A stretch of DNA of 64,000 bases from Lewinellaceae bacterium (GCA_016712415.1 JADJRC010000001.1:248001-312000), one strand, 5' to 3'. Positions 48,697 to 58,160 are shown, numbered from the stretch's first letter. Numbers and translations: made by a program. The notes: generated by a model not told the origin, from the letters alone.

Positions 48697-49020
48697 AAGG
48701 AGAGACAAAGCGAGTTTTTGCGCAATTGCGCCTATGGGGGGAGGTGACGAACAACCATAGTTAACGGCAACAAGAAAGATAAAAAAAACCGACGCAGCGA
48801 GGCGAATGAAATAAATAAACCGGGACGCCGACCGAGGCGCAAGGGGCATAAACCCCGACGAAATCCCGAGAAGATATGCGGTAGGTAGTCTCCTGAACCC
48901 TGCCCTTTCCAAAAATCACAACCATTCTTCCGGCAATTACATCAACCAGCCATTCTACATCCCCGACAAAAGTCACTTCTCAAAATGACGAGTATCACCT
49001 CGGCTAAAATCTCCATCCCC

Positions 49021-49044
49021 CATCTTTGCAGAGTGAATATTCAC
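49021..49044 (+). promoter_or_regulatory. Promoter-proximal palindromic operator (GTGAATATTCAC)
   Basis: CATCTTTG at 49021-49028 resembles the -7 element; the perfect 12-bp palindrome GTGAATATTCAC at 49033-49044 would overlap the transcription start of the cluster. The identical 14-mer AGTGAATATTCACA recurs at the start of the TolC-like gene. The TetR regulator of this cluster is the natural candidate to bind both (inference). Confidence 0.6.
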
Positions 49045-49064
49045 AAACATATATATTTTCAAAA

Positions 49065-49475
49065 ATGAACGGTAAAAACAACATCGCAATCGGCTTCCTG
49101 ACCATGGGATTCTTCATGGCTTACGGGTTTCTGCTGATTTACCTACGGGACTTTGCCCCCGACAAAGAGGCATGGGTGAACAGTTATTCGCTTGGGAAAC
49201 ATTTTGAATCCCGCCTGGCGCATGTGCATGGCAACTTGTTCGCTTTTCTCAACATCCTGATTGGCTACCTGCTGCTACACTTTAAGACGCAATTGTCCAA
49301 TGTAAAAGCCATTTCGTGGCTAGCGCTCACAGGGCTTTTGATGCCGATTGGCATTTTGTCGGAAGTATATTTTGGCTTGCCACCCGCACTTGTGTTGGTT
49401 GGCGCCATCGCCATGACTGCTTCGGTCGTGTGGCTAGGGTTTTCTTTTTTACGGATAAAAACGATTCAACCATGA
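49065..49475 (+). CDS. Four-helix membrane protein, first gene of the stress/efflux cluster
   Basis: From ATG 49065 the protein has 136 residues with four predicted helices (IGFLTMGFFMAYGFLLIYL, HVHGNLFAFLNILIGYLLLHF, ISWLALTGLLMPIGILSEV, LVLVGAIAMTASVVWLGFSF). Histidines cluster in RLAHVHGN before helix two. I do not recognise a family. Its TGA overlaps the dps ATG by four bases, implying translational coupling. Confidence 0.7.
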   Translation: MNGKNNIAIGFLTMGFFMAYGFLLIYLRDFAPDKEAWVNSYSLGKHFESRLAHVHGNLFAFLNILIGYLLLHFKTQLSNVKAISWLALTGLLMPIGILSEVYFGLPPALVLVGAIAMTASVVWLGFSFLRIKTIQP

Positions 49476-49951
49476 ACAAATTGAATGCAATCGGCTTGGA
49501 TGCAGCCCAAACCGCAGAATTAGCCGGAAAACTCAACATTCTGCTGGCGAATTATTCCATTTTTTACCAAAACACCCGTGGCTTTCATTGGAACATCAAG
49601 GGGGAAAAGTTCTTTGAACTGCACTTGAAATTCGAGGAACTGTACAACGACCTTTTGCTCAAAATTGACGAGGTGGCAGAGCGGATTTTAACATTGGGTT
49701 TTGCGCCCGAACACAATTATTCCAAGTATGCCCAAAACTCGGCAATCAAGGAAAGTAAAAAGATTTCGGACGGCATTGAAGCCGTGCGGCAGATTCTGGA
49801 ATCTTTCAAAACGGTCATGATTTTACAGCGGGAAATCCTGAAAATCTCTGCCGACACCAATGACGAAGGCACCAACGCCCTAATGAGCGACTACATCCGC
49901 TTCCAGGAAAAACAGGTTTGGATGTATTCTGCATTTTTAAAAAATCAATAA
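49472..49951 (+). CDS. dps: Dps family ferritin-like DNA-protection protein
   Basis: The 159-residue protein from ATG 49472 has the Dps ferroxidase pattern: YQNTRGFHWNIKGEKFFELHLKFEELYNDL-type sequence and KIDEVAERILTLG. Dps stores iron by oxidising it with peroxide and protects DNA. The start overlaps the previous stop (ATGA). The TetR gene follows 3 bp later, so iron/oxidative protection is in the same unit as the regulator. Confidence 0.9.
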   Translation: MNKLNAIGLDAAQTAELAGKLNILLANYSIFYQNTRGFHWNIKGEKFFELHLKFEELYNDLLLKIDEVAERILTLGFAPEHNYSKYAQNSAIKESKKISDGIEAVRQILESFKTVMILQREILKISADTNDEGTNALMSDYIRFQEKQVWMYSAFLKNQ

Positions 49952-49954
49952 TTT

Positions 49955-50545
49955 ATGACGGTAACAACCATTTCAGACCGCCAATTTGAAATCATCGAAG
50001 CGGCGGGCAAAATCCTGTCCACTTCGGGTGTGAGCGGCTTGACCATCAAGAATTTGGCAAAGGAAATGGGCTTTGCAGAAAGTGCCATTTATCGCCATTT
50101 CGACAGCAAAGAGGCAATTGTAGTCGCAATGCTGGGCTATTTGGCGGAAAACATGGACGAAAGACTTGGAAAGGTGGTTTCCAATCAGAAAAACCCTAAG
50201 GAAAATCTCGAAGCCATTTTCATTGACCAGTTTGCTTTTTTTTCCAAAAACCCACACTTCGTGGTCGCCGTTTTTTCGGACGGGCTGATGGAAGCAAGCC
50301 AAAATATCAACGCCGCCATACTGCGTATTATGCAGGTGAAAATGAAGCACCTGATGCCCGTCGTCATGCAAGGGCAACAGCAAAGATATTTTACAAATGC
50401 CATCACCACCGAGGAATTGATACACATCATCATGGGCAGTTTTCGCTTGCAAATGTTCAAATGGCGCATCGCCAATTTTCAATTTGACATCGAACGACAA
50501 GGGAAAAACATGCTGGATGTTATTTCAACACTTATTAAAAATTAG
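49955..50545 (+). CDS. TetR/AcrR family transcriptional regulator
   Basis: The 196-residue protein has an N-terminal TetR helix-turn-helix (IIEAAGKILSTSGVSGLTIKNLAKEMGFAESAIYRHF-type pattern, residues about 12-52) and an all-helical ligand domain. It sits inside the cluster with dps and the efflux genes and probably represses it from the GTGAATATTCAC sites at 49033 and 50974. The inducer is unknown. Confidence 0.9.
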   Translation: MTVTTISDRQFEIIEAAGKILSTSGVSGLTIKNLAKEMGFAESAIYRHFDSKEAIVVAMLGYLAENMDERLGKVVSNQKNPKENLEAIFIDQFAFFSKNPHFVVAVFSDGLMEASQNINAAILRIMQVKMKHLMPVVMQGQQQRYFTNAITTEELIHIIMGSFRLQMFKWRIANFQFDIERQGKNMLDVISTLIKN

Positions 50546-50554
50546 TTTTCAAAA

Positions 50555-50950
50555 ATGAAAAAGATACTTGTTTTATCCGCCTTCTCGCTTTTCATGGCGA
50601 GTTGTGCCATGCACAAAAATCCGGCAAACGGCAATTTTCACCATCTAAACAATCGAGCAATGACCAATATCAGTTCCATACACGAAGCCACAAAACCAGT
50701 TTCCGCAAAACTACTTTTCAAAGGACAGGACGGCACGGTCAATGCCCTGCAAATCCAAAAGGACGGGCTTCTCGAAAAACACGTCACCAAAGTGCCTGCG
50801 CTCTTGGTTTGCGTGGCAGGCGAAGTGGTCTTTGAAAACGAAAAAGGCTTCAAACAAACCCTCAACAATGGCGATTACGTCAACATCGAACCCATGGTCA
50901 CGCATTGGGTGAAAGGCGTGCAGGACAGCCAACTTTTGCTCATCAAGTAA
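50555..50950 (+). CDS. Cupin-fold lipoprotein
   Basis: The 131-residue protein has a lipobox (SLFMASC, Cys17). The rest is a small cupin: QKDGLLEKHVTKVPALLVCVAGEVVFENE and LNNGDYVNIEPMVTHWVKG, with His residues placed as metal ligands of the barrel (EKHVTK, VTHWV). It lies 9 bp after tetR and 14 bp before the TolC-like gene. Its role in efflux or stress is unknown. Confidence 0.78.
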   Translation: MKKILVLSAFSLFMASCAMHKNPANGNFHHLNNRAMTNISSIHEATKPVSAKLLFKGQDGTVNALQIQKDGLLEKHVTKVPALLVCVAGEVVFENEKGFKQTLNNGDYVNIEPMVTHWVKGVQDSQLLLIK

Positions 50951-50964
50951 AAAAAATTTGCTCA

Positions 50965-52293
50965 ATGAAGTTAGTGAATATTCACATCGTTGTTCCTGTG
51001 GGGTGGCTTGCACTTATAGGTTTCAGCCCGATTGCCCTGCAAGCGCAAACGATGACCTTGCAGCAATGCACCGAAACGGCTTTGTCCAACAACAAAAACC
51101 TGCAAGTCGGCAGAAGCAACCTGCAATCTAACAAACTGCGGGTACAAGAGGCGGAGTCGAACCTTTTGCCGAAGGTGACGGCATCGGCAGACTATAAGTA
51201 TTACATAAACCAGCCTTATCAATTGTTGCCCTTGTCCACTTTTAACCCCTCTGCCCCGGAAGGACAGTTCAATGAAGCGCAATTCGGCGTACCGCACAAC
51301 CTCGGCGTAAACGTGCAGTTGGCAATGCCGATTTACAATCCACAAATCAAGGCGGGTATCAAAGGGGCGGAAATTGCCGGGGAAATGGGCAATTTGCAAG
51401 TCGAAAAAAGCGAGGAACAGGTCATTTTCGAGGTGACGAGCCTGTATTACAATGCCCAGATTTTGCAGCATCAAATATTGTTTGTGGACACCAATTTGGT
51501 CAACGCCAACCGTTTGCTCGCCACCATTCAATTGCTGAAAACGCAGGGCTTGGCGAAAGGCACCGACATCGGAAAAATCGAACTGCAACAGGCGCAACTG
51601 CAATCCCAACGCTCGCAATTGGGCGGCAAATTGGCGCAGGTATTCAATGGATTGAATTTTTTCATGGGCAGGGATTTGAATGCGCCGCTTTCCATTCCAA
51701 AAGAAATAGAAAAAGGGGGGGGCGTGGATTATCCCGTTTTGCCATCGGTGGATGCCCGCATGGTGCAGGTACAAAACCGCCTTTTGTTGAACGAACTAGA
51801 TTTGCTGAAAAAATCAAAATTGCCCACCGTTTCCATTGTTGCCAATTATGGTTTGACGGGTTTTGGGTACTTCAAACAGCCCGACCCTTTCTTCAAAGTG
51901 TTTCCCATCGGTTTCATCGGCGCACAGGCGACGTACCCGATTTGGAACAGAACGACCCGTTTTAAAATCGCACAAAAAGAAGTGGAAATCGGGAGTAATC
52001 GGCTACAATCCGAACTGGTTCAGGCGCAAAACAACCTGCGAATCGCCAACGCCATTTTGCAAAAAAATACCGCACAGGGTAATATCCCGGCCACACAGCA
52101 ACAAATCACATTGGCCAATTCGGTCTATCGGCAAACACTCGTGCAGCAACAACAAGGCACGGCGACCATTGCCGATATATTATTGGCGGACAATGCGCTG
52201 CGGGAGGCGCAAACCAATTATCTCAATGTCCTTGTCGAGTATTTGAAAGCCGATTTGGAATTAAAAACAGCATCCGGTTCAATCAAAAATTAA
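50965..52293 (+). CDS. TolC-like outer membrane efflux protein
   Basis: From ATG 50965 the protein has 442 residues with a signal peptide (VVPVGWLALIGFSPIALQAQ). The OEP repeats are visible: MTLQQCTETALSNNKNLQ, LVNANRLLATIQLLKTQGLAKGTDIGKIE-type helices, and the second half with YPIWNRTTRFKIAQKEVE and ILLADNALREAQTNYLNVLVEYL. It forms the outer-membrane duct for the adjacent adaptor and RND pump. The GTGAATATTCAC palindrome lies within its first codons. Confidence 0.9.
   Translation: MKLVNIHIVVPVGWLALIGFSPIALQAQTMTLQQCTETALSNNKNLQVGRSNLQSNKLRVQEAESNLLPKVTASADYKYYINQPYQLLPLSTFNPSAPEGQFNEAQFGVPHNLGVNVQLAMPIYNPQIKAGIKGAEIAGEMGNLQVEKSEEQVIFEVTSLYYNAQILQHQILFVDTNLVNANRLLATIQLLKTQGLAKGTDIGKIELQQAQLQSQRSQLGGKLAQVFNGLNFFMGRDLNAPLSIPKEIEKGGGVDYPVLPSVDARMVQVQNRLLLNELDLLKKSKLPTVSIVANYGLTGFGYFKQPDPFFKVFPIGFIGAQATYPIWNRTTRFKIAQKEVEIGSNRLQSELVQAQNNLRIANAILQKNTAQGNIPATQQQITLANSVYRQTLVQQQQGTATIADILLADNALREAQTNYLNVLVEYLKADLELKTASGSIKN
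50974..50985 (+). promoter_or_regulatory. Second copy of the GTGAATATTCAC palindrome
   Basis: Perfect 12-bp palindrome inside codons 4-7 of the TolC-like gene, in the shared 14-mer AGTGAATATTCACA. An operator here could block an internal promoter or act with the upstream site (inference). Confidence 0.55.
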
Positions 52294-52296
52294 ACA

Positions 52297-53145
52297 ATGA
52301 AAAAGATATTTTCCTACCTGATACCAGCCGTCATTTTGATTGGCATTTTTGGCGGCATTGCTTATAAATTAAAAAAGAACAAAGCCACCGCCGAGGCACG
52401 GGTATTTCAAAATGACCCTGCGGAAACGCCCGTTTTGACGGAAAAAACGCCTCCGCAAACCACGCTGACTGCGGCGGGCGACCTCGTTTTCACGGGCATT
52501 TTTGAACCCAACCGGGAAACAAAAATCAGCGCAGAGGTGCAGGGCAAAATCAACCAAATCATGGTGGATGCGGGCAGCGCCGTTACGAAAGGGCAAACCC
52601 TCGTGCAATTGGACGATGCGCTTTTGCAGTTGCAATTGCAATCGGTGGGCGTGCAAATCGAGGGTTTGACGGCAGAGGTGAACCGTTTTTCCATTTTGAC
52701 AAAAGCCGATGCGGTGCAGGGCGTTCAGTTGGAAAAAGCCCAATTGGGGTTGAAATCCGCCCAAGTCCAGCGGGCGACCATTCAGGAGCAAATCAATAAA
52801 ACGACGATTAAAGCCCCGTTTGACGGGGTTGTTTTTGCCAAATTGAACGAAGTGGGCGGCTTTGCTGCGCCGGGCGTTCCGCTGTTGCACATCCTCGAAA
52901 TAGGTCAAATGAAATTCACCATAAACGTGCCCGAAAATGATTTGAGATATTTCAAAATCGGGCAGTCCCACGAAATCGTGGCAGACGTTTTTCCCGATAA
53001 AAAACGCGTGGGCAAGGTTAGTTTGATAGCGAGCAAAGCCAATCTGGGCAACAGTTTTCCCGTCCAATTCACGGTCAATAACTTTTCAAACCATGCGCTG
53101 CGGGCGGGGATGTTTGGAAAAATTGAATTAACCCCCAAAAAATAA
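52297..53145 (+). CDS. RND efflux periplasmic adaptor subunit
   Basis: The 282-residue protein has an N-terminal anchor helix (FSYLIPAVILIGIFGGIAY), a biotinyl-lipoyl-like domain split by a short helical hairpin (INQIMVDAGSAVTKGQTLVQLD ... TTIKAPFDGVVF) and a beta-barrel domain (MKFTINVPENDLRYFKIGQ). It bridges the TolC-like and RND proteins. Spacing to both neighbours is 3-6 bp, so they form one operon. Confidence 0.9.
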   Translation: MKKIFSYLIPAVILIGIFGGIAYKLKKNKATAEARVFQNDPAETPVLTEKTPPQTTLTAAGDLVFTGIFEPNRETKISAEVQGKINQIMVDAGSAVTKGQTLVQLDDALLQLQLQSVGVQIEGLTAEVNRFSILTKADAVQGVQLEKAQLGLKSAQVQRATIQEQINKTTIKAPFDGVVFAKLNEVGGFAAPGVPLLHILEIGQMKFTINVPENDLRYFKIGQSHEIVADVFPDKKRVGKVSLIASKANLGNSFPVQFTVNNFSNHALRAGMFGKIELTPKK

Positions 53146-53151
53146 TCAGGC

Positions 53152-56100
53152 ATGAACATCACGGAAATTTCAATCAATCGCCCATCGCTGATTATCGTTT
53201 TGTTCGCCGTGTTTGCCTTGCTCGGCATCATCGGGTACAAAAATTTGAGTTACGAGTTGATGCCCGATTTCAACCAGCCCGTTGTCGTCATCCGCACGGG
53301 CTATCCGGGCGCAACGCCCGACGAGGTGGAAACATCCGTTTCCCGAAAAATCGAGGATGCTTTGTCCAATCTGGAAGGCGTGGATTATTTGGTTTCAAAG
53401 TCCCTGCCCAATGCCTCGGTCATAATTGCCAACCTGAATTACGGCACCGACCTCGACCAAGCCATGCAGGATGCCCAACGGTATATTGACAATATCCGAA
53501 AGGACTTGCCCGCCGATATTTTAAGCCCCGTGATGAGCAAGGTATCGCCCAATGATTTGCCGATCATGTCGGTGAGTGCAACGAGCGATTTGCCCGCCCC
53601 TGTTTTATATCAAAAAATGAAGGACGAGTATTTGCCGCAAATCCAGCAATTGAAAGGGGTGGCGGAAATCACCCTTTTGGGCGGCGAGGAGCGGGAAATA
53701 CAGGTAAAAGTCAATCAGGAAAAACTCAAATACTATCGGGTTTCGATGTTGCAAGTGGTGGAAGCCATTAACCGGGCGGGGCTGGACTTGCCCGCTGGAA
53801 ACGTGCAAACCGATACTGAAACCAATTCGGTGCGCCTGGTCGGCAAGTTCAACACGCTCGACCAGTTGCGCAACGTGCAAATTGCCATGCCCATGCCCAA
53901 CAGCCCCGTTTACCTGAAAGACGTGGCGGAAGTGGCGGACGGCATTCGTGAAGTGACTTCGGTGAGCCGATTCAACGGCAAAAACGGCATAGGACTTTTG
54001 CTCAAAAAACAAGGCGACGCCAATGCGGTGAATGTTTCGAAAGGGGTGCGCAGCGCATTTGAAAAAATAGAAAAGCAAAACGCCCAACATCAAGTAAAAT
54101 TCGGGATTGCCGACGACAGCACCGACAACACCATTGCCGCCGTGGATAGCGTAGTGGTGGATTTAATTTTGGCGGTCATGCTCGTGTCTTTGGTGATGCT
54201 CCTGTTTTTGCGCAGTTTCAGGAATTCGTTTATTGTTATCGTGGCAATCCCGACTTCGCTGATTACCGCTTTTGCCGTCATGTGGATACTCGGCTACACC
54301 CTCAACCTGATGACGCTTTTGGCAATGTCGCTGATTATCGGCATCCTCGTGGACGATGCGGTGGTGGTTTTGGAAAACATCCAACGGCACCTGGACATGG
54401 GCAAGGAAAAGCGCAAAGCATCATTGGACGGGCGCATGGAAATCGGCTTTTCGGCATTGTCCATTACCCTGGTGGACGTGGTGGTGTTCTTGCCGATTTT
54501 GTTTTTGCAGGTATTTGTGGCGGATATGTTGCAACAGTTTTCTGTGGTGGGCATCACTTCCACATTGACCAGTTTGCTCGTTGGTTTCACGCTCACGCCG
54601 TGGCTCGCCTCCCACATCGGCAAAAAAGAAAACCTGCAACCGACCAATATTTTAAACCGCTTTTTGATTGGTTTTGAAAAAACATTGCACCGTTTCATCG
54701 AATGGTATGGGCGGCAATTGGATTGGGTTTTGAACCATAAATTGGTTTTTACGGGCATCGTGCTTTTGCTTTTTGCCATGACTTTGGGCGTAATGAGACA
54801 AGGCATCATCGGCAAAGAACTGATATCCACAGGCGACCAGGGGAAATTCCGCTTTGCCCTTGAATTTGAAAAAATACATCAATTCAGCGCAACGATGCCA
54901 TTTCCGGGGAAATTGAAAAACATATTTTGGCGCAGGCCGAAGTAAAAACCCTGTTCAGTAATGTAGGCGGGCCGAGTACGGGCATCGGCAGTTTGGGCGT
55001 GGGCGTGCCGTACAAAACGGAATTTACGGTGCAATTGAAGGACAAAAAGGAACTCGAGAACCTGCGTACCGAAGATTTCATGTTGCGACTGCGGCAGGGT
55101 TTGCAAAAAGAATATCCCGGCATCCGTTTTTCGATGGCTGCGCTTGGCTTGGTGCCACGCTCTGCACCTGTGGAAATGACGTTGAGCGGCAGCGATTTGG
55201 CGCAAGTCATGGAGTCCGGCAAGATGCTCAAAGATATTGTGCGGCGCATCCCGGGGGCCGACAACGTGCAATTGTCGGTAGAAGAAGGCAGCCCAGAATA
55301 TCAGGTTTTGCCCGACAATGACCGAATGCAACGCCTCGGTTTGAACACCTCCCTCACAGGGCAAAACCTGCGCACCGCTTTTACGGGAAATGACGATGCC
55401 AGCCTCACTGAAAACGGAACGGAATATCCCATCCGGGTTTGGCTGGCTGATTTTGACCGCCGAAATTATGAAGACGTCAGCCGCCTGAATATCATCAACC
55501 CTGCGGGGTTGCCTGTGCAGGTGGCGCAATTTGCACAGGTGGTCAAAGACCGCACGCCCTCGCTTTTGGAACGCAAAGACCGGCAACCCGCCGTCACCCT
55601 CACCGCCGATGCTTTGGGCAGACCGTCGGGAACGGTTGCGGACGAAGTGGTGGCATATTTGAAAAAAAATCCCTTGCCGGCAGGCATAAGCCTCGCTTGG
55701 GGCAGTGATATCAAGCGGCAGAACGACAGTTTCGGGGCTTTGGGCGGCGTTTTGGCGATTTCGTTTTTGTTGATTTACCTCATCATGGTTGCCCTGTACG
55801 ATAGTTTTGTCTATCCTTTTGTGGCACTTTTTTCAATTCCCGTGGCGGCAATCGGGGCATTTTTGGCTTTGAATTTATCATTAAGCAATTTGAGCCTTTT
55901 CGCCCTTTTGGGCTTGATTATGCTCATGGGCTTGGTGACAAAAAACGCCATTTTAATCGTGGATTTCACCAACCAACTCAAAGCCGGAGGGCTGCACTAC
56001 CGGGATGCCCTGATAAAAGCGGGCAAGGAAAGGATGCGCCCAATTTTGATGACCACGCTTGCCATGGCAATCGGGATGCTGCCCATTGCCTTGGCAAAAG

Positions 56101-56264
56101 GTACGGCAAGCGAATGGAAAAACGGCTTGGCTTGGGTCATCATCGGGGGCTTGCTTTCTTCGCTGATTTTGACGGTTTATCTGGTGCCGATGATGTATTA
56201 TTTGGTGGACAGGGGGAGGGAAAAGGTTCGGGGAGGCAAAAAAGCGGAGATGAAAAAATATTAA
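53152..56264 (+). CDS. RND efflux transporter permease (AcrB/MMPL-type), split by a one-base deletion
   Basis: The reading frame from 53152 stops after 597 codons, and a second frame restarts near 54927. One extra A in the A-run at 54869-54874 joins them through NTSIQRNDAISGEIEKHILA into a 1037-residue protein, the normal RND size. N-terminal and C-terminal halves each show six-helix transmembrane blocks; GILVDDAVVVLENIQ in the first and NAILIVDFTNQLKAGG in the second are the RND proton-relay-type helices, and FNGKNGIGLLLKKQGDAN lies in the porter domain. Intact flanks suggest a sequencing undercall rather than a dead gene. It is the pump of the preceding OMF/adaptor. Confidence 0.87.
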
Positions 56265-56266
56265 AT

Positions 56267-56359
56267 GCCGTTAACAATGTACTCTCGACCATGCCGCCCA
56301 CAACCCAATCCGCAAAGCCAACGCAGGGCGGCACGGGCGGGAGTGCAAACGTTAGCGGC
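56267..56359. repeat. attC-like nested inverted repeat, copy 1
   Basis: GCCGTTAACAATGTACTC at 56267-56284 pairs imperfectly with GAGTGCAAACGTTAGCGGC at 56341-56359. A perfect inner stem, GCCGCCC (56293-56299) and GGCGGC-type GGGCGGC (56326-56332), surrounds a loop containing CCGCAAAGCCAACGCAGG. A related copy in the same orientation is at 58361-58454. Confidence 0.6.
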
Positions 56360-56438
56360 AACTAAAAAAACAAAAAATAATAAAATAAAGCCTAACCCGG
56401 CGTGGCAAAAAGTAGAATACCAAGTTGAGGGAAAGCCT

Positions 56439-57050
56439 TCACTCCGCCGCTTCAAACTCTCCGCAATCCAGCCGCAATTCTCGATTTTTCAACGATGCAT
56501 TTAAGAATCGGCAAAAGTGAGCATCCCCTTTTTTTTGATAAAAACGACAGGAGAAGCACATCCTTTGCATGGAAATGATGCCAGCCCGTTGCAACTGACT
56601 TACCACGCCGAGCAGTTGTTCGAGCATGATACCCTTTTCGGCGGAAGGAATTTCGGCGATGCTACCGAGCATCGGGTTTGCAAAACTGGCGGTCTGGGCA
56701 ACCACCGATTTGCCCGCTTCTGTCAAGTGTATGGTATGGCTTCGGGTGTCCGTGATTTCGGTCTGCCGCACGATGAAGCCCTTTTGTTCGAGCGATTTCA
56801 CCGCCTCGCTGACGGTGGGCTTCGTCAGGCAAAACTCTTGGGCGAGGTAACTGACCTTGCATTTTTCATCACCATGAAATTGAATAAAAATCAGAATCTG
56901 GATTTGTATCGGGCTGATGCCCAAAACCTTTGCTTTTCCCCAGAGCAATACCCGGAAGCCCTCGCTCAACCGTTCGAGAGAGGCAATAATTTTTAGGTCA
57001 GGGTTGCCGATTTGGGCTTGCGGGTCGAAAACGCTTTCGTTCATAGACAT
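56439..57050 (-). CDS. MarR family regulator with C-terminal four-cysteine motif
   Basis: The 203-residue protein has a central MarR winged helix (YLAQEFCLTKPTVSEAVKSLEQKGFI then RQTEITDTRSHTIHLTEAGK). Unusually, the C-terminus adds CFSC at 165-168, HFC at 178-180 and DC at 195-196; four cysteines (165, 168, 180, 196) could hold Zn or an iron-sulfur cluster (inference). It lies at the end of an operon-like group with DUF2024 and a protoglobin, so sensing of oxygen, NO or redox state is a fair hypothesis. Confidence 0.85.
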   Translation of the reverse strand: MSMNESVFDPQAQIGNPDLKIIASLERLSEGFRVLLWGKAKVLGISPIQIQILIFIQFHGDEKCKVSYLAQEFCLTKPTVSEAVKSLEQKGFIVRQTEITDTRSHTIHLTEAGKSVVAQTASFANPMLGSIAEIPSAEKGIMLEQLLGVVSQLQRAGIISMQRMCFSCRFYQKKGDAHFCRFLNASLKNRELRLDCGEFEAAE

Positions 57051-57089
57051 AAAATAACGGGGCGGCAGGGAAATTCTACCGCCCCGTAA

Positions 57090-57106
57090 AATTAGCAGTC
57101 CTAATT
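57090..57106 (-). promoter_or_regulatory. Inverted repeat in the MarR promoter region
   Basis: AATTAG at 57090-57095 and CTAATT at 57101-57106 flank five bases, about 40 bp ahead of the MarR start. It is a possible autoregulatory site. Confidence 0.35.
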
Positions 57107-57122
57107 ATTTTTGTCAAAAAAA

Positions 57123-57521
57123 TCAGTTGCACCCTTCCATCTCGATAATGTAGTAGTCTTTCGCCATGATGGAATCTTCCATCGCACCTTTGGCATTTTC
57201 GACATGGCAAAACCGGCATTGTTTCGAGATCAGCGGTTGCCCATCCTGCCCTTTCAAGTGCAGGTACTCCCTGCCATAGCCGTAGATTTTTTCCAAGTCC
57301 TTTTCGTTGGCATCCACGAGTATGTCGAAGTGCATCACGCCGCCCTGTTTTTTGGGGACGTAGGTGTCGTAAACGGAAACTTTCAATTGCATGGGTGAAT
57401 CATTTTTGGAAGTGAAGCCGAGCAGGGCAGCCCCGCCAATGGCGAGCCAAACCAACCCTTTCAGCAGGAAAAAAGCGAACCCTGCAAGCCCGAATTTTTG
57501 AAGGAGACTTTTGTTTTTCAT
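57123..57521 (-). CDS. DUF2024 protein, apparently fused to a small membrane protein by an undercalled base
   Basis: The 132-residue frame joins two units. Residues 1-39 (LLQKFGLAGFAFFLLKGLVW ...) look like a complete small Bacteroidota membrane protein. Residues 44-132, starting MQLKVSVYDTYVPKKQGG and including ISKQCRFCHVE, are a complete DUF2024 protein. One more A in the run at 57403-57407 would end the first as TSKK-stop and leave DUF2024 to start at its own ATG at 57392. Given the other undercalls here, two separate genes are likely. Both lie 12 bp after the protoglobin gene. Confidence 0.75.
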   Translation of the reverse strand: MKNKSLLQKFGLAGFAFFLLKGLVWLAIGGAALLGFTSKNDSPMQLKVSVYDTYVPKKQGGVMHFDILVDANEKDLEKIYGYGREYLHLKGQDGQPLISKQCRFCHVENAKGAMEDSIMAKDYYIIEMEGCN

Positions 57522-57533
57522 TGCTTTTGAAAC

Positions 57534-58112
57534 TTAAAATTCACCTTCCTTGATGTACGGTTGGCACCACAGCAGGGCGGTAAGCGTAACGGCTTTGAAC
57601 CAAGCGGCGTACATCGCCTCGACCTGTTCGGCGGAATGCCCTTTTTTCGCCAAAAAACCTTTGATGGTGAACGTGATGGGGAAAATGAAGGCCACGAGGT
57701 AGCGGAAATGGATGATGGGAACGGCTTCCACGCCGTCGGTTCGGTTCTTTTTGGTGCTGTGGTGGCGCAGGGCGATTTCTTGCTGATAGTTGAGCCAGTC
57801 TTGGTCGTAAGGTCGCTGGCAGAGGTCGAGAATCCATTGCCCGAAGCGTTTGCGCACCGCACCGAGGTAGTCCATGTTGGGTTGCCCGTTGTGGGTAAAA
57901 TAATGCACCAAATGGGTGTTCCCGCCCACAAAACCGTACCAAAGGTCGAGAATTTCGTCGGTCTGGTCAGCCAGAACTTCCCCGGCGAGTCGGAGATTTT
58001 GGACATCTTCGTCGCCGAAAAGCACGGTTTTTTTTAGGAGGTCGAGGTCGGCAATGCTCACAGGCGAGGTCGCTGCCTGCCCGTAGGTGTAGCCCGGAAT
58101 GTGGTTTGACAT
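57534..58112 (-). CDS. Protoglobin-domain protein
   Basis: From ATG 58112 (MSNHIPGYTYGQAATSPVSI) the product has 192 residues. The protoglobin pattern is clear: KTVLFGDEDVQNLRLAGEVLADQTDEILDLWYGFV-type region, GAVRKRFGQWILDLCQRPYDQDWLNYQ and the proximal-histidine region VPIIHFRYLVAFIFPIT. Such globins bind O2, CO or NO; this one has no output domain. A palindrome (58142-58160) lies just upstream and the MarR gene just downstream. Confidence 0.88.
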   Translation of the reverse strand: MSNHIPGYTYGQAATSPVSIADLDLLKKTVLFGDEDVQNLRLAGEVLADQTDEILDLWYGFVGGNTHLVHYFTHNGQPNMDYLGAVRKRFGQWILDLCQRPYDQDWLNYQQEIALRHHSTKKNRTDGVEAVPIIHFRYLVAFIFPITFTIKGFLAKKGHSAEQVEAMYAAWFKAVTLTALLWCQPYIKEGEF

Positions 58113-58141
58113 GAAATTGAATTTTAAATTGTAAAAGAATA

Positions 58142-58160
58142 AGTTCGGCATCCGAACTTT
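58142..58160 (-). promoter_or_regulatory. Perfect inverted repeat AAGTTCGG-CAT-CCGAACTT upstream of protoglobin
   Basis: Eight-bp perfect arms around CAT, 30 bp before the protoglobin ATG. A second half-site (CCGAACT) lies at about 58180. The spacing and symmetry suit a MarR-type operator, so the MarR gene at the other end of the unit probably binds here (inference). Confidence 0.6.

Noticed and set aside
48136..48912. 258-codon reverse frame and smaller forward frames in the 48.3-49.0 kb gap
   Set aside because: They run across perfect hairpins and the DUF2279 start, with no domain or signal.
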